Source: SZUA-430 sp044375275
Lineage (GTDB): Bacteria; Pseudomonadota; Alphaproteobacteria; Micropepsales; Micropepsaceae
DNA length: 5,161 nucleotides
Reading direction: 5' to 3'
NCBI GenBank assembly: GCA_044375275.1
Contig: JBILMZ010000234.1
Location: 1-5,161, forward strand
Shown here one piece after another: positions 1-5,161 of this stretch; position 1 is the stretch's first letter; each line of letters begins with the position of its first letter. A model generated the notes under the pieces. It saw nothing but the letters and a program-made list of their open reading frames with translations, was not told the origin of the DNA and did no database searches. The position numbers were made by a program, and so were the translations under genes.

Positions 1-33
1 AGCGAAGCGCAGGCGTGCTGCAGACGATGGGGG
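1..33. repeat. Partial second copy of the palindromic element after the hydrolase gene, cut by the window edge
   Basis: Read on the minus strand from 33 to 1, this stretch runs CCCCC-ATCG-TCTGCAGCA, then five extra bases, then GCGCTTCGC. The left arm of the 2111-2241 element read on the plus strand is CCCCC-ACCG-CCTGCAGCA followed by CGCTTCGC. Apart from the 5-nt insertion, only two bases differ before the final position. Like the first copy, it starts a few bases after a stop codon (TAG, 41-39). Only one arm is in the window, so whether it forms a full hairpin or ends transcription of the cluster cannot be seen. Confidence 0.6.
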
Positions 34-38
34 CCCGC

Positions 39-905
39 CTACCCCCGCCCGCGCTTGGCTCTCGTCGGCAGCACCATGCGCTCGATCCAGTTCTTCAGTT
101 CCCGCGTCCGATGAGCAGGATCGGTCACCGCCTCCGAGATGCCCATCTGCCAGGCCTGCGCACTGTCACCGGAATTGCGCTCCAGCGCCTCGAGCCCGCC
201 AACATAGGCGGCATGATCCGCATCACCCTTGAACAGCCCCTGTTCCACGCTGGGCCCCTTCAGCCGCTTCACCACGGCCGCAATATCCGCAAACGAATAC
301 TCAGGATGATACTGCACGCCCCAGAACGTACAGCGCCGCGTCTTGATCTCGGCCGCCTGCACGGCGCTCCACGCATTGGTGGCAAGGATGGTCGTGCCAC
401 GCGCCGTCTCCTCAACCTCGTCGAGATGCACCGTGATCGCATCGAATACCGTAGGCTTGTCCCAATAGAGGTCATGCTCTTCACCCGCCTCTGTGAGACA
501 GATGCCCCGCGAAAACCCGATCTCGCGCCCCTTCGGATTGCGGCGAACGGTTCCACCAGCCGCCACCGTCGCCACCTGCAGACCCCAGCACGACCCGAAG
601 AACGGTGTGTCCGTCTCGAACACAGCGCGCGCCAACTCGATCTGCCGCATGATCGGCGGCCCAAGGTCATAGATGTTCAGCGCTGATCCTGTGATCGCGA
701 CCCCATCATACCCCTCAAGCCCCATGCGGTCCGGAAGGTTGGCGCCGAGATCGGCCGGGAAACAGACATCGACACGCGCGCCTTGCGCAAGCTCACGCAG
801 CACATCCGCATAGCGCTCGCTAGCCACCCGCCCGCCGACGGCCGAATGGCGCTCACGCCCCTCTGCCGTATTGCCTTCCACCACAAGAAGCCGAAGGGCA
901 CTCAT
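39..905 (-). CDS. Stand-alone class I glutamine amidotransferase-type hydrolase, probable gamma-glutamyl amide hydrolase
   Basis: 288-residue protein with a class I glutamine amidotransferase domain (about residues 1-215). The catalytic triad is visible: Cys106 in FFGSCWGLQ, and His200 and Glu202 in GVQYHPEYS. TGS (72-74) sits where the oxyanion-loop region is expected. There is no attached synthetase domain and no synthetase partner nearby, so it is more likely a hydrolase of gamma-glutamyl amides than an ammonia donor. That would be the role of PuuD in putrescine breakdown, although the GSCWGLQ type looks closer to GuaA-like (COG0518) proteins than to PuuD. About 70 residues follow the core domain, predicted partly helical and ending in a basic tail (TRAKRGRG); their role is not known to me. 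The ATG overlaps the upstream TGA (ATGA), and only a weak AAAGG lies about 10 nt before it, so translation is probably coupled. It is the last gene of the cluster. Fold and triad are certain; the natural substrate is inferred. Confidence 0.85.
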   Translation of the reverse strand: MSALRLLVVEGNTAEGRERHSAVGGRVASERYADVLRELAQGARVDVCFPADLGANLPDRMGLEGYDGVAITGSALNIYDLGPPIMRQIELARAVFETDTPFFGSCWGLQVATVAAGGTVRRNPKGREIGFSRGICLTEAGEEHDLYWDKPTVFDAITVHLDEVEETARGTTILATNAWSAVQAAEIKTRRCTFWGVQYHPEYSFADIAAVVKRLKGPSVEQGLFKGDADHAAYVGGLEALERNSGDSAQAWQMGISEAVTDPAHRTRELKNWIERMVLPTRAKRGRG

Positions 906-2068
906 GCTCCACCAACCTTTCCTGACAACGCCGCCTGGAAGATGCGCCGCGCACCGGCCATATCCAGCGGCACAGGGTTCCCGCCAGCCGTGGGATCAAC
1001 GATCGCCATCTCCGCAATCAGTTGCTCCTTCTCCGCGCCGACCTTCAGGCCGCCAAGCGCATGGGGAATGCCGATCTCCCTCCGCAGCGACAGCACATAT
1101 GACTGGAACGCATCAAACGAAGCCCCAAGACCCAGATAAGCCGAAAGCCGCGCGATCCGCGGCTCGATCGCCGCACGATTGAAATCCAGCACATAGGGCA
1201 TGAACACCGCATTGGTCAGGCCATGATGCGTGTCATAGAGCGCACCGATCGGATGTGACAGCGCGTGGATCGCCCCAAGCCCTTTCTGGAAAGCCGTCGC
1301 CCCCATCGCCGCCGCAGCCATCATGTTCCCGCGCGCCTCGAGGTCACCACCATCATTGACGGCGCGAACGAGGTTTTCCTGCACGAGACGCATGCCTTCG
1401 ACAGCAATGCCATCGGCCAACGGATGAAACCCCGGCGCACAATAGGCTTCCAGGCAATGAGCGAACGCATCCATGCCGGTGGCGGCCGTCAGATGCGGTG
1501 GCAGGCCCACCGTGAGAGCGGGATCGCAGATCGTCACGACCGGCATCATCTTCGGATGGAAGATCACCTTCTTGGTATGCGTCGCTTCCTGCGTGATCAC
1601 GCCAGCCCGCCCCACTTCCGATCCGGTACCCGACGTCGTGGGAACGGCAATGACCGGCGCGATGCCCTTTGGGTCTGCGCGCGTCCACCAGTCCCCGACA
1701 TCCTCGAAGTCCCACATCGGGCGGGTCTGGCCGCACATGAACGCAATCACCTTGCCGACATCGAGCGCCGACCCGCCGCCAAACGCGATCACGCCGTCAT
1801 GAAGCCCGGCGCGCATCGCCGCAACACCGGCCTCGACATTGCTGTCGACCGGGTTCGAGCGAATTGCAGAAAACACCGCGGCTTGCAGCCCCGCCGCCTT
1901 CAGCGAACCGAACGCCATCTGCGTGGTCGACAGGCTGGACAGCCCCGGATCCGTGACGAAGAGCGGACGATACATGCCATTCGCCTTGCAGGCATCAGCA
2001 AGTTCGGCAATGCGTCCCGCACCAAACCGCACGCTGGTCGGATAGTTCCAGTTTGATTTCTGGCTCAT
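902..2068 (-). CDS. Iron-containing alcohol dehydrogenase (group III)
   Basis: 388-residue cytoplasmic dehydrogenase of the FucO/1,3-propanediol dehydrogenase family, interconverting an alcohol and an aldehyde with a pyridine nucleotide. The N-terminal nucleotide-binding part shows GGGSALDVGK (97-106) and PTTSGTGSEV (143-152). Asp40 in VTDPGL matches the FucO Asp that selects NAD over NADP. The helical C-terminal part holds all four expected metal ligands: Asp200 and His204 (GMDAFAHCLEAY), His268 and His282 (IHALSHPIG...DTHHGLTNA), with conserved His272 between. Length is typical and no key residue is missing. The ATG has a strong GGGAGGTG 9 nt upstream. It is separated from the aldehyde dehydrogenase by a palindromic element, and its TGA overlaps the next gene's ATG. 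In this cluster it stands where a polyamine pathway would have an amine oxidase, so I infer it oxidises a gamma-glutamylated amino alcohol. It could instead reduce a toxic aldehyde or serve an unrelated alcohol. Family call is firm, substrate is not. Confidence 0.94.
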   Translation of the reverse strand: MSQKSNWNYPTSVRFGAGRIAELADACKANGMYRPLFVTDPGLSSLSTTQMAFGSLKAAGLQAAVFSAIRSNPVDSNVEAGVAAMRAGLHDGVIAFGGGSALDVGKVIAFMCGQTRPMWDFEDVGDWWTRADPKGIAPVIAVPTTSGTGSEVGRAGVITQEATHTKKVIFHPKMMPVVTICDPALTVGLPPHLTAATGMDAFAHCLEAYCAPGFHPLADGIAVEGMRLVQENLVRAVNDGGDLEARGNMMAAAAMGATAFQKGLGAIHALSHPIGALYDTHHGLTNAVFMPYVLDFNRAAIEPRIARLSAYLGLGASFDAFQSYVLSLRREIGIPHALGGLKVGAEKEQLIAEMAIVDPTAGGNPVPLDMAGARRIFQAALSGKVGGA

Positions 2069-2077
2069 GTCTCAAAA

Positions 2078-2085
2078 CACCTCCC
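2078..2085 (-). promoter_or_regulatory. Strong ribosome binding site of the Fe-alcohol dehydrogenase
   Basis: GGGAGGTG on the minus strand, 9 nt before the ATG at 2068. It lies outside the palindromic element, so this gene can be translated independently even though the element separates it from the upstream gene. Confidence 0.8.
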
Positions 2086-2110
2086 GACACTGCCTGACTG
2101 CGATCTGCGA

Positions 2111-2241
2111 CCCCCCACCGCCTGCAGCAGCGCTTCGCACTGCACAGGCACCTCCCCCGCTAAAGCAGTGGAGGAAATTTTTCTCCCACCGCTTTAGCGG
2201 GGGGAGTACGTGCGCAGCGAAGCTGCTGCACGGGAGGGGGG
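2111..2241. repeat. 131-bp imperfect palindromic element between the aldehyde and alcohol dehydrogenase genes
   Basis: Nearly the whole gap is one nested inverted repeat centred near 2176-2178. The outer ends are CCCCCC (2111-2116) and GGGGGG (2236-2241). Next come TGCAGCAG (2123-2130) with CTGCTGCA (2223-2230), then TTCGC (2134-2138) with GCGAA (2217-2221). The inner hairpin pairs 2152-2177 with 2180-2206 with about 23 of 26 pairs, including CCCCCGCTAAAGC against GCTTTAGCGGGG, around a short A/T-rich tip. The right arm can also fold alone (GCAGC-GAA-GCTGC, 2214-2226). It begins 3 nt after the aldehyde dehydrogenase stop codon. This looks like a dispersed intergenic palindromic repeat (REP- or MITE-like). 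In RNA it would form a long, stable hairpin that could protect the upstream message or lower downstream expression. No transposase is visible. Confidence 0.8.
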
Positions 2242-2244
2242 ACA

Positions 2245-3633
2245 TCACAACGCCTGCCGCAGGTGATAGGACTTCGGCCGCGTCAGCATCTCGTAGCCGA
2301 TGGGCGACAGCGACGCCCCGCGCCCCGTGTCCTTGACGCCGGTCCATGCCAGCGCGGGATCAAGATAGTCGCAGCGGTTCATGAACACCGTCCCCGTCTC
2401 GATCTGGTCACCAATGCGTTCGGCCGCCTCAACATCCGCGGTCCAGATCCCGGCGGTCAGACCGTAAGGCGAGTCATTCATGAGCCGGATCGCCTCCTCG
2501 TCGGCCTTTACCTTCATGATGCCGACCACGGGACCAAAGCTCTCATCCATCATCACCGACATCGAGTGATCAACCTGCGTCAGCACCTGCGGCGCGAGAT
2601 AGGGGGAGCCTTCCCTGTTCGCCGCAAAGGACGCGACATCAATTTGCGCTTTTGCTCCCTTGGCAATTGCTTCCGCCGTCTGGCGTCGCACAAGATCCGC
2701 AAAGCGCTTGTTGGCCATGGGCCCCAGCGTCGTGGCCTCGTCCATCGGATTACCCAGCACATACTGCTTCGTGAGGTTCACGAACCCGTCGAGGAAACGA
2801 TCATAAACAGCCTCATGCACGTAGATCCGCTCGATGCCACAGCAGCATTGGCCCGAATTGTAGAACGCGCCATCCACGAGGTTCTCGATGGCATGGTCCA
2901 GATTCACGTCCGCACGCACATAGGCCGGATCCTTGCCGCCAAGCTCAAGCCCCATCGTCGTGAAGCTTCCCGCAGCAGCGCGTTCAATGGCCTTGCCGCC
3001 TTCAACCGAGCCCGTGAAGTTCACGTGGTTGACGAGGCCCGACGCCAGCACGCGCGAAGTCTGCTCGTGACCCAGCACGATATTGGCAAACAGCCCCTTT
3101 GGCGCACCCGCCGCCTTCATCGCCTGCTCGAAACGCTCGCCAACAAGGATCGTCTGTGCCGCGTGCTTCAGCACCACGGCATTGCCCGCGATCAGCGCCG
3201 GCACGATCGTATTGACGGCCGTCAGGTAGGGATAGTTCCAGGGAGCGATGACAAACACGACACCCAGCGGCGTGCGCTTGATCATGCGCCTGAAGCCCGG
3301 CTTTGGATCCGCCGGCAGCACAGGCTTCAGCGAATCCTCGGCGATCGCCACCATGTAGCGCACGCGCTCCTCAAAGCCCCGGAACTCGCCGCCGAAACGG
3401 ACCGGACGCCCCATTTGCATCGCAAGCTCGGGAACGATCTGCTGGTTGAGCGCGAGCATCGCGTCGAGAAACTTGAGCGCAAACGCACACCTGTCCTTCA
3501 GGGATACTTGGGCCCAGGCGCGCTGCGCGTCGCGCGCCGCCTGGAAGGTCGCCTGGATCTGCGCGTCGCTTGCCACGGGCCGACGGGCCACTTCGCGCTC
3601 GTCAATCGGGGATATGCAGACAATGTCACTCAT
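2245..3633 (-). CDS. NAD(P)-dependent aldehyde dehydrogenase (PuuC-like role)
   Basis: 462-residue soluble enzyme of the aldehyde dehydrogenase superfamily, oxidising an aldehyde to its acid; here probably a gamma-glutamyl-amino aldehyde. Visible motifs, in order: IAPWNYPY (129-136) with oxyanion Asn133, LKHA with cofactor Lys156, the FTGS turn (206-209), general base Glu230 in LELGGKD, a CCC run (263-265) after NSGQ with Cys264 the expected nucleophile, and Glu364 in ESFGPV. Nothing is truncated; length is normal for the family. The frame stays open 78 nt further upstream, into the ligase gene, but the ATG at 3633 is preferred: GAGGA lies 5 nt before it, MSDIVCISPIDE is a typical start for the family, and the longer form would overlap the neighbour by 70 nt. 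The 8-nt gap, with the ribosome site overlapping the ligase's TGA, indicates coupled translation. One oddity: the residue that is Glu195 in human ALDH2 (ribose-binding, NAD preference) is Ala159 here. The exact aldehyde is inferred from context only. Confidence 0.93.
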   Translation of the reverse strand: MSDIVCISPIDEREVARRPVASDAQIQATFQAARDAQRAWAQVSLKDRCAFALKFLDAMLALNQQIVPELAMQMGRPVRFGGEFRGFEERVRYMVAIAEDSLKPVLPADPKPGFRRMIKRTPLGVVFVIAPWNYPYLTAVNTIVPALIAGNAVVLKHAAQTILVGERFEQAMKAAGAPKGLFANIVLGHEQTSRVLASGLVNHVNFTGSVEGGKAIERAAAGSFTTMGLELGGKDPAYVRADVNLDHAIENLVDGAFYNSGQCCCGIERIYVHEAVYDRFLDGFVNLTKQYVLGNPMDEATTLGPMANKRFADLVRRQTAEAIAKGAKAQIDVASFAANREGSPYLAPQVLTQVDHSMSVMMDESFGPVVGIMKVKADEEAIRLMNDSPYGLTAGIWTADVEAAERIGDQIETGTVFMNRCDYLDPALAWTGVKDTGRGASLSPIGYEMLTRPKSYHLRQAL

Positions 3634-3638
3634 GATGG

Positions 3639-3643
3639 TCCTC
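3639..3643 (-). promoter_or_regulatory. Ribosome binding site of the aldehyde dehydrogenase, overlapping the ligase stop codon
   Basis: GAGGA on the minus strand, 5 nt before the ATG at 3633. Its first bases are shared with the TGA of the ligase gene (3644-3642). It decides the start in favour of 3633 over the in-frame ATG at 3711 and suggests translational coupling. Confidence 0.75.
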
Positions 3644-5009
3644 AGATGATCTCGAAATAGCGGGCAAGTTCCCAGTCGGTAATGGCGCGACGGAATTCGC
3701 GCTCTTCCCATTTACGCGTGGCGCCATAGTGCTCGACAAAGGCATCGCCAAAGAGCGCACGCGCCGCACTCGACGCCTCAAGTCGCTCTGCGGCTTCAAA
3801 AAGCGTGCGTGGCAAAGCGCGTTCAGGCGGGAACTGCTTTTCATAGGCATTGCCAACGATAGCCGCATCCGGCTCGATCCTGTTCTCGATTCCCCAGAGC
3901 CCCGAACCGATGGCACAGGCAAGCGCCACGTAAGGATTGATGTCGGCAGCAGCGATCCGGTACTCGACGCGCTGGCTCTTCTCCGATCCCGGAATGACGC
4001 GCAGCGCGCACGTCCTGTTCTCGACACCCCACGTCGCGTCCGTCGGCGCCCAGAACCCGGGAATGAGACGCGTATAGGAATTCACCGTGCAGGCAATCAT
4101 CGCAAGCAGCTCCGGCATGAGCTTCTGCTGCCCGCCAACAAACCAGCGCATGGCGTCGGACATGCCATGCGCGCCCTTCGCATCATGGAACGCGGACTTG
4201 CCGGCACGGTCGAACAGCGACATGTGCAAGTGTCCGGACTGTCCCGGCCAGTCCTTCGACCACTTCGCCATGAACGTCGCCATCCAGCCACGCTTCTGCG
4301 CGAGTACCTTGCAGTACGTCTTGAAAAGCGCCGCCCGGTCGGCCGCTTCAAGCGCTGGCGCATGCACGATCGCCGCTTCGAGCACACCCGGACCGGTTTC
4401 CGTATGCAGCCCCTCAAGCGGAAAGTCCATCTCCTCGCAGAGGCGCATGAGGTCCTGGTAGAAGTCCGCATGTACGGAGGACCGAAGCATCGAGTAGCCA
4501 AAATAGCCGGGCGTGATGTTGCGCAGGTTCCGGTAGCCCTTCTCCCGCACCGAATGCGGCGTCTCCTCGAACACGAAGAACTCGAATTCCGCTGCCGCCC
4601 GGACACTGAAGCCCATGTCATCAGCCCGCTTGAGCACCCGTCGCAGCACGCCACGCGGACAGCAGGCTTCCGCCTTGCCGTCGAACTCACCGAGGAACAT
4701 CAGCATGTCCCCTTCCGCCGGGACGGGACGGCAGGTTTCGGGCAGCACCCGCACGCTCGCATCGGGATAGGCCGTATGCCAGCCCGTCAGCTTCACATTG
4801 TCATAGAGCTGGTCGTTCGAATCCCACCCCAGCACCACGTCACAGAAGCCAAAGCCTTTCTCGAGTGCAGAGAAGAACTTCTCGCGGCCCATGTACTTGC
4901 CGCGCAGCACGCCATCGATGTCGAACACGCCAACCTTGACGTGGCTGAGGTTCCGCTGCTCCACGATGGCGCGTGCATCGGCGGCAGTCCTGACCTGGCG
5001 TGGATCCAT
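3642..5009 (-). CDS. Glutamine synthetase family protein, probable gamma-glutamyl-amine ligase (PuuA/IpuC-like)
   Basis: 455-residue cytoplasmic enzyme of the glutamine synthetase fold, expected to use ATP to join an amine to the gamma-carboxylate of glutamate. The N-terminal beta-grasp domain (about residues 20-108) carries DIDGVLRGK (30-38) and GWDSND (61-66). The catalytic domain follows with Mg ligands E141 and E143 (EFEFF), E204 and E211 (ETGPGVLE), H260/H262 (SGHLHMSL), R314 (NSYTRLIPG), R332 and R337 (ENRTCALRV) and E349/R351 (RVEYRIAAADINPY), so it looks fully active. FMAK before the His motif, NRT.ALR and VEYR..-AD-NPY match E. coli PuuA, as I recall it, better than housekeeping GlnA, and the length is near PuuA's. 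The NLYDLPPEE adenylylation motif of GlnA is not seen; a lone Tyr389 sits nearby. The ATG is supported by AGGAG 8 nt upstream. It is the first gene of the cluster, next to oxidising enzymes and a gamma-glutamyl hydrolase candidate, which favours a catabolic role over ammonia assimilation. The family is sure; the amine substrate is unknown. Confidence 0.9.
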   Translation of the reverse strand: MDPRQVRTAADARAIVEQRNLSHVKVGVFDIDGVLRGKYMGREKFFSALEKGFGFCDVVLGWDSNDQLYDNVKLTGWHTAYPDASVRVLPETCRPVPAEGDMLMFLGEFDGKAEACCPRGVLRRVLKRADDMGFSVRAAAEFEFFVFEETPHSVREKGYRNLRNITPGYFGYSMLRSSVHADFYQDLMRLCEEMDFPLEGLHTETGPGVLEAAIVHAPALEAADRAALFKTYCKVLAQKRGWMATFMAKWSKDWPGQSGHLHMSLFDRAGKSAFHDAKGAHGMSDAMRWFVGGQQKLMPELLAMIACTVNSYTRLIPGFWAPTDATWGVENRTCALRVIPGSEKSQRVEYRIAAADINPYVALACAIGSGLWGIENRIEPDAAIVGNAYEKQFPPERALPRTLFEAAERLEASSAARALFGDAFVEHYGATRKWEEREFRRAITDWELARYFEII

Positions 5010-5017
5010 GCGGCGAA

Positions 5018-5022
5018 CTCCT
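5018..5022 (-). promoter_or_regulatory. Ribosome binding site of the ligase gene
   Basis: AGGAG on the minus strand, 8 nt before the ATG at 5009. It supports that start for the first gene of the cluster. Confidence 0.8.
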
Positions 5023-5033
5023 GTTCACCCGCG

Positions 5034-5062
5034 AGTAGAAATGACGTCTCGCACCTTCGCAA
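5034..5062 (-). promoter_or_regulatory. Possible weak sigma-70 type promoter for the cluster
   Basis: On the minus strand TTGCGA (5062-5057) and TCTACT (5039-5034) are 17 nt apart, each matching the consensus at 4 of 6 positions. It lies 25 nt before the ligase start codon, inside the 152-nt non-coding stretch where the cluster promoter must be if the cluster is transcribed on its own. Such matches occur by chance, so this is tentative. Confidence 0.25.
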
Positions 5063-5144
5063 CAGGGGATTTGACCGAAGCGCGGAATATCACCATCGCG
5101 CGTCGGGGATCACACGCAACGGGTTGAAGCGGTGATTCGCAAGC

Positions 5145-5153
5145 GGGAGGAGG
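5145..5153 (+). promoter_or_regulatory. Strong plus-strand ribosome binding site of a divergent gene starting at the window edge
   Basis: GGGAGGAGG on the plus strand is a near-perfect Shine-Dalgarno sequence. It is followed by CGAAACT and then the final base A at 5161, so an ATG beginning at 5161 would have a 7-nt spacing from AGGAGG. The stretch 5010-5161 would then be a shared divergent promoter region. The gene itself is outside the window and cannot be identified; a regulator or a transporter of the cluster is a natural candidate. Confidence 0.65.
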
Positions 5154-5161
5154 CGAAACTA

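Larger units (their letters stand above)
5010..5161. other. Intergenic region, probable divergent promoter region
   Basis: 152 nt without a convincing gene. It contains the ligase ribosome site, a weak minus-strand promoter candidate, the plus-strand ribosome site at the right edge, two direct copies of TTCGCAA (5056-5062 and 5136-5142), and a short inverted repeat GCGCG/CGCGC (5080-5084 and 5097-5101) with a 12-nt spacer. None of these is strong enough to name an operator. Confidence 0.6.

Noticed and set aside
1265..2056. Open plus-strand frame opposite the Fe-alcohol dehydrogenase
   Set aside because: Shadow frame of a gene with all metal ligands present; no domain visible.
2152..2206. 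Classical Rho-independent terminator within the cluster
   Set aside because: The stem is strong, but no T-run follows it in the direction of transcription, so it is reported as a palindromic repeat instead.
2072..2347. Small minus-strand frame crossing the palindromic gap (91 codons)
   Set aside because: It starts inside the aldehyde dehydrogenase gene in another frame and runs through the inverted repeat; no ribosome site or conserved motif supports it.
2263..3660. Long open plus-strand frame opposite the aldehyde dehydrogenase (465 codons)
   Set aside because: Same reasons: antisense to a fully conserved enzyme, Arg/His-rich composition, no motif.
3634..3711. N-terminal extension of the aldehyde dehydrogenase from an ATG at 3711
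   Set aside because: It would overlap the ligase gene by 70 nt, adds 26 residues unlike the family, and the ATG at 3633 has a well-placed GAGGA.
3642..5009. Housekeeping glutamine synthetase GlnA
   Set aside because: The GlnA adenylylation motif is absent, the motifs fit PuuA-type ligases, and the neighbours are oxidising and hydrolysing enzymes rather than nitrogen regulators.
3729..5135. Long open plus-strand frame opposite the ligase gene (468 codons)
   Set aside because: Antisense to a gene with intact catalytic motifs; its protein is rich in Arg and His with no recognisable domain, as expected for a shadow frame in GC-rich DNA.

Overview
The window is GC-rich, densely coding bacterial DNA. 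All four complete genes lie on the minus strand and read right to left. Codon usage, protein style and clear Shine-Dalgarno sites suggest a proteobacterium, most likely an alphaproteobacterium; this is an impression from the sequence, not a search result.

Layout in transcription order: (1) 5009-3642, a glutamine synthetase-fold ligase of the gamma-glutamyl-amine type; (2) 3633-2245, an NAD(P)-dependent aldehyde dehydrogenase, 8 nt downstream; (3) a 176-nt gap filled almost entirely by a 131-bp imperfect palindrome; (4) 2068-902, a group III iron-containing alcohol dehydrogenase; (5) 905-39, a stand-alone class I glutamine amidotransferase-type hydrolase, joined to the previous gene by an ATGA overlap. 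The last 38 bases after its stop codon look like the start of a second copy of the palindromic repeat. To the right of the first gene is a 152-nt non-coding stretch that ends in a strong plus-strand ribosome binding site. A divergent gene therefore probably starts at the very last base of the window.

Taken together the four enzymes can form a complete gamma-glutamylation route. The ligase joins an amine to glutamate, protecting the nitrogen. The alcohol dehydrogenase and aldehyde dehydrogenase then oxidise a terminal alcohol to aldehyde and to acid, and the hydrolase releases glutamate and an amino acid. This is like the Puu putrescine pathway, but the flavin amine oxidase (PuuB) is absent and an Fe-alcohol dehydrogenase is present. 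That points to an amino alcohol (such as ethanolamine, 3-aminopropanol or alaninol) rather than a diamine. The substrate is an inference; the enzyme families are well supported by visible catalytic motifs.
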